Of a DNA stretch of 64,000 nucleotides, positions 43,377 through 51,742 are shown piece by piece. Both the position numbers and the translations under genes were made by a program. The DNA is from Aedoeadaptatus coxii. Lineage in GTDB: Bacteria; Bacillota; Clostridia; Tissierellales; Peptoniphilaceae. How positions within the stretch are numbered: position 1 is the stretch's first letter; every line of letters starts with the position of its first letter. The stretch lies in NCBI RefSeq assembly GCF_903819215.1, contig NZ_CAIJCT010000016.1. One strand, 5' to 3'. Below the pieces are notes generated by a model. It saw nothing but the letters and a program-made list of their open reading frames with translations, ran no database searches and had not been told where the DNA came from.

Positions 43377-43403
43377 AGCCTCGAAGATTAAATCTCCAAG
43401 GCT
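43377..43403 (-). terminator. Terminator between early and late phage genes
   Basis: AGCCTTGGAGAT pairs with ATCTTCGAGGCT (12 pairs with G-U), loop TTA, then T-rich sequence, on the minus strand. It lies after the ArpU-like regulator and 20 bases before the HNH start, so late genes need either a promoter within the hairpin region or read-through. Confidence 0.75.
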
Positions 43404-43456
43404 CTTTTAATTATTCTTTTGCTATTTTAATAATACTACAACTCCATAGTGACATT

Positions 43457-43885
43457 CTATGACATTTCATGACAGGATCTGATTAGCTTTGAAGTTTCTT
43501 TTAACCCAAGATTGTGAAGTCTATGAATATGTCTAATATCATAATTCATATCAACTGCTATCTTCTCCCAAGTCTCAAAGCAAAGATATCTTTTTTCAAG
43601 GATAACTTGAAGTTCCTTATTTTGAATTTGTTTAATTGTTCCAACCATCTCTGCTTTCAAATCTACAAGTTTATCTATATCCCTATTAATCCCTTCTTGG
43701 AGATCTACAATCTTAACAATAGTATCTTCAAGTTTAGATGTTCCTCTACTAGGACTCTTGGGCATATCTGATAAGGTCGATGTAGCTTTTGTAGCCAGAG
43801 CATTTAAACTTTCAACTTGCTCTAGCTTACTATTAATTCTCTTGTCTAAATAAAAAGCTTGCTTTAAATATTCTTTTGCGTTCAT
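43457..43885 (-). CDS. ArpU/DUF1492-like late transcription regulator
   Basis: 142 residues. N-terminal coiled part (LDKRINSKLEQVESLNALA) and C-terminal sigma-4-like helix-turn-helix (YLCFETWEKIAVDMNYDIRH IHRLHNLGL). This family switches on late genes in Gram-positive phages. Placed just upstream of the late operon, as expected. Confidence 0.85.
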   Translation of the reverse strand: MNAKEYLKQAFYLDKRINSKLEQVESLNALATKATSTLSDMPKSPSRGTSKLEDTIVKIVDLQEGINRDIDKLVDLKAEMVGTIKQIQNKELQVILEKRYLCFETWEKIAVDMNYDIRHIHRLHNLGLKETSKLIRSCHEMS

Positions 43886-43932
43886 TTCTTACCTCCATAA
43901 GTTTTGAGGTAAGTTCTCTATAGAACCTCTAC

Positions 43933-45276
43933 TCATTTTAAATTTGCTTTTACTGCATCAATGAGTGCAGCTTGTGTCTTGTTCTTATTTTCTAATGCTT
44001 TCATTACATCTTCATCAATAGTTCCTTTTGCTAATATATGATGAATCACAACTGTTTCTTTCTGACCCTGCCTATAAAGTCTGGCATTAGTTTGCTCATA
44101 AAGTTCTAAAGACCAAGTAAGAGAAAACCAAATAAGTGTTGAACCTCCAGCTTGTAAATTAAGTCCATGACCAGCAGATGCAGGATGGATAATAGCTACT
44201 GGAATATTTCCTTGATTCCATTCTTTAAAGTCCTCACTTGTCTTAAGTTCTCTTACATCAAACTTGTCTTTTATTCTTTTTAAATCTGACTTATACCAAT
44301 AGGCTATCAGAACAGGTTTGCCATTAGCACCTTCAATTAAATCTTCAAGTGCATCAAGTTTTCTATCGTGAATATGAATACTTTCCTTATCATCGTTATA
44401 GACAGCTCCACTTGCCATTTGTAGGAGTTTATTGGAAAGTGACGCAGCATTTACAGCATCAATTTCTTCATCTTCCAGTTTCAAAACCATATCAGCTTTT
44501 AACCTATCATATAATCTTCGTTCTTTTTCAGATAGGTAAACTTCAACTTCGTTTAGTACACACTCTGGCATCTTCAGAAAATCTTTTGATTTCATAGAAA
44601 TCGTAATATCAGATATTAAACTATATATCTGTTTCTCTGCACCATCTTTAGGTTTATATGAAAATATCATCTGCTGGTTTCTTTTATCCGGTATAAAGAA
44701 ATTCTGCCTATAGTGAGTGATATATCTTCCTAGCCTTTCTCCCATATCAAGGAGCCTAAACTCTGCCCATAAATCCATAAGTCCATTACTGCTTGGTGTT
44801 CCTGTTAGCCCCACTATCCTTTTTACCTTTGGTCTTGCTTTAAGAAGTGACTTAAACCTTTTTGCCTGATAACTTTTGAAAGAGGATAGTTCATCAATCA
44901 CTACCATATCAAAGGACCACTTAAAGCCACTTTTTGTAATAAGCCAATCTACATTTTCACGGTTAATAATATAAATGTGTGCAGGTTTCTTTAATGCATC
45001 AAGCCTTTCTCTTTCACTTCCTGTTACTACAGAGTAGCTAAGATATTTTAGATGTTCCCATTTTTTAATCTCCTCTGGCCATGTAGAAATTACAACTCTT
45101 AATGGGGCGATAACAAGAGTCCTTGATACATCAAAGTAATCAAGCATAAGTTCATTTATTGCACTAAGGCTTATGACACTTTTTCCAAGACCCATTTCCA
45201 ATAGAACTGCTGATATTGGATTATTTATGATAAAGTCCGTTGCATACCTTTGATAATCATGTGGAGAGTATTTCAT
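43933..45276 (-). CDS. SNF2-type helicase/translocase of the replication module
   Basis: 447 residues from ATG 45276 (GGGGGTG site). Motif I LLEMGLGKS, Ia LVIAPLRV, motif II VIDELSS, motif III GLTGTPSS, and C-terminal motifs SAGHGLNLQAGG and QTNARLYRQGQ. The ATPase is complete. Common in temperate phages beside a VRR-NUC gene, with which it overlaps by 20 bases; thought to act in replication or recombination. Confidence 0.93.
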   Translation of the reverse strand: MKYSPHDYQRYATDFIINNPISAVLLEMGLGKSVISLSAINELMLDYFDVSRTLVIAPLRVVISTWPEEIKKWEHLKYLSYSVVTGSERERLDALKKPAHIYIINRENVDWLITKSGFKWSFDMVVIDELSSFKSYQAKRFKSLLKARPKVKRIVGLTGTPSSNGLMDLWAEFRLLDMGERLGRYITHYRQNFFIPDKRNQQMIFSYKPKDGAEKQIYSLISDITISMKSKDFLKMPECVLNEVEVYLSEKERRLYDRLKADMVLKLEDEEIDAVNAASLSNKLLQMASGAVYNDDKESIHIHDRKLDALEDLIEGANGKPVLIAYWYKSDLKRIKDKFDVRELKTSEDFKEWNQGNIPVAIIHPASAGHGLNLQAGGSTLIWFSLTWSLELYEQTNARLYRQGQKETVVIHHILAKGTIDEDVMKALENKNKTQAALIDAVKANLK

Positions 45277-45538
45277 CAATAACACCCCCGATTTGTTTTT
45301 TATCATCAATCACAAATGACCTAAATCCTAACTTCTTAAAATCAGCCATTCTTTTTAACTGAAGAGGTCTTGGCTTTTTGCCTTTTGCCTTAAGTTCTAC
45401 AAAAGCAAACTTCCCATCTGATAAAAATACCATTCTATCTGGAAGTCCATCCATGCTTGGGCTAGTAAGTTTTATGCAATAACCACCCAGTGCTTTAACC
45501 CTTTTTACTAAGGCCTTTTCTATTTCTTTTTCTAACAT
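45257..45538 (-). CDS. VRR-NUC domain nuclease
   Basis: 93 residues from ATG 45538 (GGAGG site). Compact PD-(D/E)XK fold with GLPDRMVFLSDGKFAFVELK: Asp and Glu-x-Lys form the active site. Likely Holliday-junction or branched DNA nuclease working with the SNF2 protein. Confidence 0.92.
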   Translation of the reverse strand: MLEKEIEKALVKRVKALGGYCIKLTSPSMDGLPDRMVFLSDGKFAFVELKAKGKKPRPLQLKRMADFKKLGFRSFVIDDKKQIGGVIDEILST

Positions 45539-45661
45539 GAAAACCTCCATTTTTAGTAGAGGTGCAGGGATATGCAGGGTATTTTCCTATATTAATATAT
45601 ATACTTATTTTTTTACCTATATAGACAATAATAGTAAATACCCTTCACCTACCTGCACCTT

Positions 45662-47899
45662 TTAATCTTCAAACTCCGATTTAAGACGAATACCAAAGAC
45701 AATTATTCCTTTTTTTGTCTTTTTCTTGTTGAATCCTTCAAGCTCTAAAACAGAATAGAAATCGGCTGCACTTCTGGTAAATTCACCTGTTCTAAGACAA
45801 TATGCTCGATAAGCAGTGTATAGCTCACCACTCTTTTCTGTAAAAGCACTGTCAATTTCACAGCACTCATCTAAGAAATGATTCATCCAGTCATTATTTT
45901 CTCTATATGCTTTTATGGCATCTTCTACTCTTCTTGGTGGATCAATATGATATTCGTCTGCAATGACTTGCTTTGCTCCCTCGATAATCCAAGAAAGAAT
46001 CGCACCACCAGCGTTTTCATATAGATATTCTGTAAAGTTCTTTATATCGTTTTGACCTTCAATCTTTGCATCAAAAGGAATGACAATTAATCTTCTCCAG
46101 GTTCCTTTATCAACAGCTCCTACTCGTGGCAGATGATTGGTGTATAAAACTAGGGTATGACTTGGTACATAACTAAACGGAGATTTGAACTTCTTTTCTG
46201 CAAAGATTTCATCAGTAGAACAAAGCTGCTTTACATTTGATGTATTCATTCGCATACCCTCTTCAAGTTCAGCAGCAATGAGCAGTCTTTTACCCTTTGC
46301 CTCAGCAAGTTCTGGTTTTACATTTCTTCTGCATCCAACAGTTAACATATCTGCAGACATATTCCCACTATATGTTCCAAGCACCTTTGATACTACATTC
46401 CAAAAAGTAGACTTACCATTTCTTCCCTCACCATATGCGATAATAAGAGCCTCAACATAAACCTTTCCTATTGATGCAAGTCCCACTATTTTTTGAACAT
46501 AGGAAATAAGGGCATCATCATTTACAAAGAAAGTGTTAAGTGCATCATCCCAGATTTCTTTACCATCTTCACTAGGTGATACCGTTGTTTGTTTTGTAAT
46601 ATAGTCAGATGCCTCATGTTTGTTTTTACTACCTGTTACAAGATTTATAGTTTCATACGATGTGTTTAATAGAAATTCATCTGCATCAAGCATCGACTGT
46701 TCGATTTGCACCATAGGTCTTACTTCCTTAAGTGCTGCAGAGATATATTTTGTATCTCTTCTTTTAATTGCATACTTACGATAGGTTTCAGCCTGCTCAT
46801 ATTTTTCAAAAGACCTTGCTTGTTCTCTATTAAACTGGGCACTTGCTTTCTTTGGACCCATTGCAGCAATAAGTGCCCATGCACCATTTTTATTCATCTC
46901 AGCTACCATCTTTTGTATTTCAATTTCTGCCTCTTCTAGCTGTCTTGCTGTCAGCTCTTGTGCTATTGCTTGAGCATTAGGCTGTGACTCTTCCCAAAAG
47001 CATCCATTATATACAAGAAAATCTGTTGCAGGAGAATAACGGAGTTTATCCCCATACTCCCTTGCTAAAATTATCGCTTGGCCAACATCTGAAAAATCTT
47101 CTGGCATAAGCTGAAGTTCAAGATTGTACTTCTCCGGTGGTATATATCCTTCTTGGTTTGAAACCTTATCTCCAAATTTTTTAGCACTATTCCAAATGGT
47201 TGATAGTTCTTCATCAGATAGAGGAGGATCACATCTAGTTGCCTGTTCTAAAAATTTCTCATGTGCCTCATCGGTTGAACCGAACCTTTTTATTAGCTTG
47301 CCGGCAATATGGCTCATAGTGTTATTTCTACTGCCACTTTCTATTACATTTTCATCCAGCTTTGCAAATTCATCTTCTTGTAAAAATTCAATAATTGAAA
47401 ACTCGCCATCATAAAGTTCTACTTCCGGATTTGAAATGCCATAAATAAATCTGGCAGCATCCAAAGCATTATCATCAAAATATAAGAACTCTCTATAAAG
47501 TCGTTCTTTGTAACTTGAATATTCTCCAGCATCCTTTATTTCTTCAATTGGAAAATATACATGAAATCTTGGTCTTGCTGACTTATTTCCTTTTACCTTC
47601 ATATGGTTTCTGCTATACGATGCAAAAAAGCATACTCCTGGAAAGGCTAATGCCACATCAAAAGGTGTCACCCAGTCTTTTTTATCATCTGAGTGGTCAT
47701 TATCACAGTCCATAGGTATGCAAGTGGATTCTATAAAATTATCCTTATTTCTGTAATTTCCTTTAAACTGAGCTGTAACATGGTCAAAAGAGATAGCTTT
47801 TATAAAGCTATCTCTATCAGATACTGTGACCATATTAGGATAAAGACAGTTATTCTTATTTCCGATGCAAGTAGCATCATAACAATTAAAATTTAGCAT
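45662..47899 (-). CDS. Phage/plasmid primase, P4 family (D5-like helicase)
   Basis: 745 residues from ATG 47899 (GGAGGTTAAGACAA site). N-terminal primase-like part (PMDCDNDHSDDKKDWVTP; FFASYSRNHMKVKGNKSARP), D5_N-like middle, then SF3 helicase with Walker A YGEGRNGKSTFWN (near 495) and VLYTNHLPRVG. It starts and unwinds at the phage origin. Overlaps the DUF4406 gene by 14 bases. Confidence 0.92.
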   Translation of the reverse strand: MLNFNCYDATCIGNKNNCLYPNMVTVSDRDSFIKAISFDHVTAQFKGNYRNKDNFIESTCIPMDCDNDHSDDKKDWVTPFDVALAFPGVCFFASYSRNHMKVKGNKSARPRFHVYFPIEEIKDAGEYSSYKERLYREFLYFDDNALDAARFIYGISNPEVELYDGEFSIIEFLQEDEFAKLDENVIESGSRNNTMSHIAGKLIKRFGSTDEAHEKFLEQATRCDPPLSDEELSTIWNSAKKFGDKVSNQEGYIPPEKYNLELQLMPEDFSDVGQAIILAREYGDKLRYSPATDFLVYNGCFWEESQPNAQAIAQELTARQLEEAEIEIQKMVAEMNKNGAWALIAAMGPKKASAQFNREQARSFEKYEQAETYRKYAIKRRDTKYISAALKEVRPMVQIEQSMLDADEFLLNTSYETINLVTGSKNKHEASDYITKQTTVSPSEDGKEIWDDALNTFFVNDDALISYVQKIVGLASIGKVYVEALIIAYGEGRNGKSTFWNVVSKVLGTYSGNMSADMLTVGCRRNVKPELAEAKGKRLLIAAELEEGMRMNTSNVKQLCSTDEIFAEKKFKSPFSYVPSHTLVLYTNHLPRVGAVDKGTWRRLIVIPFDAKIEGQNDIKNFTEYLYENAGGAILSWIIEGAKQVIADEYHIDPPRRVEDAIKAYRENNDWMNHFLDECCEIDSAFTEKSGELYTAYRAYCLRTGEFTRSAADFYSVLELEGFNKKKTKKGIIVFGIRLKSEFED

Positions 47900-48263
47900 T
47901 TGTCTTAACCTCCAAACCCTCACTTGTAAAATACTTAATAACCTGTTTTCTTTTTTCAGCAATTTCAATTTCTCTTTTCATGCCTTCGGTAATTTCACTA
48001 CCAAACACCCATACTTCCTGGCATTTACCAAGAAGTATGATATCCATAAAAAGTGCATCCTTTCTTTGTTCTAAATCTCTATCATCCATAAAAGGAAATA
48101 AGAGATGTGGTGTAACTGGAATTGCACCATTCTTGTATGCCAACTCTGCATAGCGAATTGCTTTCTTAATGTTTAAATCTTTATCACCACTATATGGAGA
48201 GCAGATATATGCAAGTGGTCTGAAGTTTGGATTTTCAAGGTGTTTCTTGTATGTCTTACTCAT
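47886..48263 (-). CDS. DUF4406 protein, nucleoside deoxyribosyltransferase-like
   Basis: 125 residues: LAYICSPYSGDKDLNIKKAI (nucleotide-binding start), GAIPVTPHLLFPF, CQEVWVFGSEITEGMKREIE. Typical of phage DUF4406 proteins with a fold related to nucleoside 2-deoxyribosyltransferases. Possible nucleotide metabolism role; not proven. Confidence 0.85.
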   Translation of the reverse strand: MSKTYKKHLENPNFRPLAYICSPYSGDKDLNIKKAIRYAELAYKNGAIPVTPHLLFPFMDDRDLEQRKDALFMDIILLGKCQEVWVFGSEITEGMKREIEIAEKRKQVIKYFTSEGLEVKTNAKF

Positions 48264-49014
48264 CCTGTGCCTCCTGTTCTATAAGTGGATAGATACCGTT
48301 TTGTTTCATTAGGTCATAGATAAAGAGTCTCCCTTTTTGAGTCCAGTAAGTATGAACCTTAGAGTGATTTGCTCCATCTGTTCCAAGATAGTTATGTGTC
48401 TTTGTGCTGGTATAACCTTCCTCTGCATACTTTTGATACAATAGCCAGATATCTGATTGCTTGAATTGAACTCCCAAATCATGTAAGAAATTATTCATCC
48501 ATTGAGCAGATTTCCCATAGTCTTTTGCTATTGCTCTCATTGAAAGAAGATCCTTACAGTTAAGAACAATATCGTAATAACTAACCTTTGGTTTCATCTC
48601 TGCAATTTGCTGCGACTGGAGTGCTACTGTATTTAGAAGTTTCAAGTTTTCCTTTTCAACAACCGCTAGTTTCTTATTGGCAAATTGTAAGGCTCTAGCC
48701 ATTACTGCTTCTGGAGAATTCCATTGCTCTTCAATTTGAATGAAATATTTTCTAAACATTTGGCCAAGCTCAGTTCTTTGAATCATACATAACTGTTTAG
48801 CCATATCGATTGTCAGCTGATGATTAGTAGCAGGTCTTCCTCCGGTACTTTCGCTCAAAATTGAGCAAAAGTCCTTCCCTTCTTCAAATCCATAATCACA
48901 CATTCTAGGAAACCAATCCTTATAGGCTGTTTTAATCTGTAAAGATTCATGCAATTCTCGTCCATTTACAGTAGGGCGTTCACTGTTGTAGTCAATTTTG
49001 ATTAGCTCTTTCAT
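48256..49014 (-). CDS. Phage antirepressor (AntA and KilAC domains)
   Basis: 252 residues. AntA/ANT domain in the first about 95 residues (VNGRELHESLQIKTAYKDWF; HQLTIDMAKQLCMIQRTELG), a linking coiled coil, and a C-terminal KilAC domain (LLSMRAIAKDYGKSAQWMNN). It opposes a repressor or controls early genes. The prophage repressor itself is not seen in the window. Confidence 0.9.
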   Translation of the reverse strand: MKELIKIDYNSERPTVNGRELHESLQIKTAYKDWFPRMCDYGFEEGKDFCSILSESTGGRPATNHQLTIDMAKQLCMIQRTELGQMFRKYFIQIEEQWNSPEAVMARALQFANKKLAVVEKENLKLLNTVALQSQQIAEMKPKVSYYDIVLNCKDLLSMRAIAKDYGKSAQWMNNFLHDLGVQFKQSDIWLLYQKYAEEGYTSTKTHNYLGTDGANHSKVHTYWTQKGRLFIYDLMKQNGIYPLIEQEAQDE

Positions 49015-49027
49015 ATTAGCTACCTCC

Positions 49028-49645
49028 TTAAATTTTTTTGAAGGAACTACTGCCTTCTACTTGGTAGCCTTGGAAGAGTCCAAAATCTGACGTTTTTGAA
49101 AAACTTTTTTCTAATTTTTTATTCGCCCTCTTTAATTTTTGTATTATGGAGTTGGCAAGTCTTGAAACAGCCGTCTTATATTCTTCTTCAGATTCAAAGG
49201 CATCTCGGCTTAGCATTGATTCTGCTTTTTCGTTGATTGACACCCCATCAATTCGTACTGACATGAATAAATCAGCAACCTCTGGTTTCAAAACTGAATA
49301 AACAAATTCTTTTACGGCTTCATAGGATTCTTGTTTATTCCTGTCAATCTCATCTTTAAGGAATATAGACGGATCCACCACTTCGCTCATATTTGGTTCA
49401 AAATCCCCGGTCTCTTCACCATCTTCATCCTTTGTTGAAATGGAAAATCCTTTGTGTCGCTCTTGTTTATGCATAATGTTGTATTCTGGACGGTTATACT
49501 CTTTTTCCACCTCTTCCTGAACTCTCTTTTCAAACTCCTCCTCAGTTTCATCTGGTTGCAAGTCAATATTCAGCCAACCTTTGATATCAGATAGGTTTAG
49601 TTCAAATGTTGTAAATTCTTTCTCGTAACGTATTTTGATTTTCAT
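49028..49645 (-). CDS. Sigma-70-like regulator of mobile-element type
   Basis: 205 residues from ATG 49645 (AGGACAGGGA site). The pattern MKIKIRYEKEFTTFELN...FNRPEYN-like block (VEKEYNRPEYNIMHKQERHKG), MSEVVDPSIFLKDEI, then a C-terminal helix-turn-helix region (ESMLSRDAFESEEEYKTAVS..LKRANKKLEK) resembles sigma-like proteins of conjugative elements (match from memory). It would be translated after a leader RNA with a terminator, so it may be expressed only under certain conditions. Confidence 0.7.
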   Translation of the reverse strand: MKIKIRYEKEFTTFELNLSDIKGWLNIDLQPDETEEEFEKRVQEEVEKEYNRPEYNIMHKQERHKGFSISTKDEDGEETGDFEPNMSEVVDPSIFLKDEIDRNKQESYEAVKEFVYSVLKPEVADLFMSVRIDGVSINEKAESMLSRDAFESEEEYKTAVSRLANSIIQKLKRANKKLEKSFSKTSDFGLFQGYQVEGSSSFKKI

Positions 49646-49691
49646 AAAAATCCCTGTCCTTTCTGTCGATTGCAGTAGGACGAAGGGATAC

Positions 49692-49724
49692 AAAAAGAGC
49701 CGATGCTATATGAAGCACCGACTC
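49692..49724 (-). terminator. Attenuator-like terminator upstream of the sigma-like gene
   Basis: On the minus strand GAGTCGGTGCT (from 49724) pairs with AGCATCGGCTC (to 49697), with G-U pairs, followed by TTTTT. It lies between a 16-codon ORF and the gene at 49645. This placement suggests conditional termination. Confidence 0.7.
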
Positions 49725-49761
49725 TCTTGCCTAAAAATAGCCATAGAAAAATAGAGGTACC

Positions 49762-49812
49762 TCACATAGCACCCCACGAATAAATCCGTGAGTGCCTTAT
49801 GATGTATCCCAT
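49762..49812 (-). CDS. Possible 16-residue leader peptide
   Basis: ATG at 49812 with AGGG just upstream; peptide MGYIIRHSRIYSWGAM ends at TGA 49762. The coding part folds into the hairpin GCAC-CACG/CGTG-GTGC (49769-49795) and is followed by a perfect palindrome GAGGTACCTC (49754-49763) and the terminator at 49724. A ribosome stalled on it could change the fold. Translation is not proven. Confidence 0.4.
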   Translation of the reverse strand: MGYIIRHSRIYSWGAM

Positions 49813-49958
49813 CGCCCTATAGCTAATCAGGCTCTGTGATAATTTAGTTGTGCAGGCCGATTTATTAATCAGTCACTGCTTAGTAAGTGAATTTTCTAAA
49901 ACCCACCCCTAATTTGCAAAGTACTACTTATAAAAGAGTTACTAGTACTTTTAGGCAC

Positions 49959-50093
49959 CTACCTGCCTTTTTTGGTTTGTGCTAGTGCACTACCAGCTAC
50001 AGACTTTGCTTTACTTCCATAACGACCATCTCTAAGAATTGAACTTGCTTTAGAAGCAACTCGTTTAGAAGTCTGTTTTGAAATCTTTGCCAT
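49959..50093 (-). CDS. 44-residue basic protein of unknown function
   Basis: ATG at 50093 with AGGAGGTGATTTAA site. Sequence MAKISKQTSKRVASKASSIL continues to GSALAQTKKGR: highly basic, Ser/Ala/Lys-rich. I believe similar small proteins are widespread near mobile elements; role unknown. It is the first gene of the leftward transcript and is divergent from the defence operon. Confidence 0.65.
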   Translation of the reverse strand: MAKISKQTSKRVASKASSILRDGRYGSKAKSVAGSALAQTKKGR

Positions 50094-50128
50094 TTAAATC
50101 ACCTCCTATTTTCTATTTTTGCGTCTTT

Positions 50129-50150
50129 GAAATATGCGTTTGCGTATTTC
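50129..50150. promoter_or_regulatory. Inverted repeat between the divergent transcripts
   Basis: GAAATATGCG...TGCGTATTTC, an imperfect palindrome (GAAATA-GC, GC-TATTTC), sits between the 44-residue gene and the defence operon promoter. A possible operator, perhaps for the HTH protein at 53375-53590, which is inference. Confidence 0.45.
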
Positions 50151-50175
50151 ACTTCTATTCTAGTGGAGATATTTG

Positions 50176-50184
50176 TGATATAAT
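50176..50184 (+). promoter_or_regulatory. Extended -10 promoter of the defence operon
   Basis: TGATATAAT, a consensus extended -10 element, on the plus strand. No good -35 hexamer is visible 17 bases upstream. Transcription would start near 50191 and give a leader of about 130 bases before the TTG start at 50320. Confidence 0.6.
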
Positions 50185-50319
50185 TCTTTTAATAGATATA
50201 AGAACTTGGCAGCTCTTACCTACAATTAAATTTTATAAAAATGATCTGAAAAAGTATTTCCCCCAGAATTGGCGTGAAATTACCCTAAAATTTCTAATTA
50301 ACAGAAAGGAGGTATTTCT

Positions 50320-51516
50320 TTGTCAGAGTTTAATATTTCGGGTTACATAACAATCCTCAAAGAAGGTATGCAAGATACACAAGAAAACGTAACTCGCACC
50401 TTATTTGATGCTGTCTGCTTATCCATGAACAATCCCGTTGATTTAAAGCCAAAATTTATTACAAGTTTGATTCAGCGAAAAGTTGAAGTTCAAAATGAAA
50501 TAAAAAAAGCCTCAGCCGATCCTAAGATCATTGCCGAAGCTGAAGACTATTTTGATGATGTGGTATTTCCCAAAATAAACATCAATTTACTCGATGATAC
50601 ATGCCATAAATTAATGCTTTTATATTCTAATGATGCCTCTGTTCCAGTGAATAAGAAAGCTGAATTAGATAATTTATTAACAAATAACAATCTTGTAAAA
50701 TTCCTGTGTCATTGTTTCCTATATGCATTAAATAGAGATAATAAGTTACTTGACCGAGATTTAAACACAGATGATGTACCGCTCTTATCTGAGGTGGATT
50801 ATAAATGTCCACTCTGCCACGCTCCCCTCATCAAAAAAATAAAAAATAAGAGTGTGAAAAAATACGAAATAACAAGGATTTTTCCAGAAGATTTGTCTCA
50901 AAATGAACATGATTTATTCATTGCAAGCAGAACACCAGCAGTTCATCTTGATTCTTCTGATAACATGATTGCATTATGCCCAGATTGCTCTGAATCATAT
51001 TTGTTAAATCCCGAATTAGAAGATTACATAAATTTATATGATTTAAAAGGATATGCTAAGAAAAACTATCAAATGCAGATACAGCTATCAACTTTAAATC
51101 TTGAGGATGAGATTAAAATTATAATTAACGGCCTGTATGACATTAACTCCAACACTGTAATTCAGGATTTTAGAATGGATCCCTTATTAATTAGTGAGAA
51201 AATTGATCCTTCGTGTTTTGTCTTAAAGCAAACCGTCACTTCTCATGTTTTACAATATTACAGGTTCATTCGTAAATTGTTTTCTGAACTAGATAGTTTT
51301 TCAGAAAACAGATTTAATATTATTGCTTCTGAAGTAAAGCTAGTATATGAGACTATACATCCTACTTGTACCTCTCAGGAAGAAACATTTGCAAAAATCT
51401 CAGAATGGATTATGCAGCAACTTAATATGCCAAATTCACAGAAGTATACACTTGCTTGTGACATAGTAGTTGCATTTTTCGTTCAGAACTGTGAGGTGTT
51501 CAATGAAATTACCTAA
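50320..51516 (+). CDS. ABC-three-component system C-terminal/effector protein with HNH-like zinc region
   Basis: 398 residues, TTG start with AAAGGAGGTATTTC. The centre carries two zinc-type Cys pairs, CPLCHAPL (near 165) and DNMIALCPDCSESY (near 215), spaced as in treble-clef HNH nucleases. The usual catalytic His position reads YEITRIFPEDL, with Arg where I expect His, so nuclease activity is doubtful. The C-terminal half is helical. With the small protein and SMC-like ATPase encoded next it matches the ABC-3C conflict systems described by Aravind and colleagues. Substrate unknown. Confidence 0.72.
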   Translation: MSEFNISGYITILKEGMQDTQENVTRTLFDAVCLSMNNPVDLKPKFITSLIQRKVEVQNEIKKASADPKIIAEAEDYFDDVVFPKININLLDDTCHKLMLLYSNDASVPVNKKAELDNLLTNNNLVKFLCHCFLYALNRDNKLLDRDLNTDDVPLLSEVDYKCPLCHAPLIKKIKNKSVKKYEITRIFPEDLSQNEHDLFIASRTPAVHLDSSDNMIALCPDCSESYLLNPELEDYINLYDLKGYAKKNYQMQIQLSTLNLEDEIKIIINGLYDINSNTVIQDFRMDPLLISEKIDPSCFVLKQTVTSHVLQYYRFIRKLFSELDSFSENRFNIIASEVKLVYETIHPTCTSQEETFAKISEWIMQQLNMPNSQKYTLACDIVVAFFVQNCEVFNEIT

Positions 51517-51742
51517 TAAAGTCACTCCTTTTAAGGAAAGTATTATTGCAAAGTTTGTGCCGGTTTTAGATAAATTAAGGTCTGAATCTTTATCACCGTC
51601 TGAACTATATAAAGCCGTAAAAACAAAAGTTAATGGAATATCTGAATTTATGGAGATTTTAGTCTGCTTGTTTTTACTAGAAAAAATTGAACTAGCTGAA
51701 CATGAGGAGGTGATTCAGTATGTTAAAGATGATAAAGAGTGA
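51503..51742 (+). CDS. ABC-three-component system middle component
   Basis: 79 residues, ATG at 51503 (GAGGTG site) inside the end of the previous gene (14-base overlap). A short helical, winged-helix-like protein (PSELYKAVKTKVNGISEFME ..FLLEKIELAEHEEVIQ). In ABC-3C systems a small middle component bridges effector and ATPase. Assignment depends on context. Confidence 0.7.
   Translation: MKLPNKVTPFKESIIAKFVPVLDKLRSESLSPSELYKAVKTKVNGISEFMEILVCLFLLEKIELAEHEEVIQYVKDDKE

Noticed and set aside
49697..49730. Resemblance of the minus-strand hairpin (AGTCGGTGCTT) to the 3' end of a tracrRNA
   Set aside because: No cas genes or CRISPR repeats occur in the window, and the hairpin is explained as a terminator in front of the sigma-like gene.
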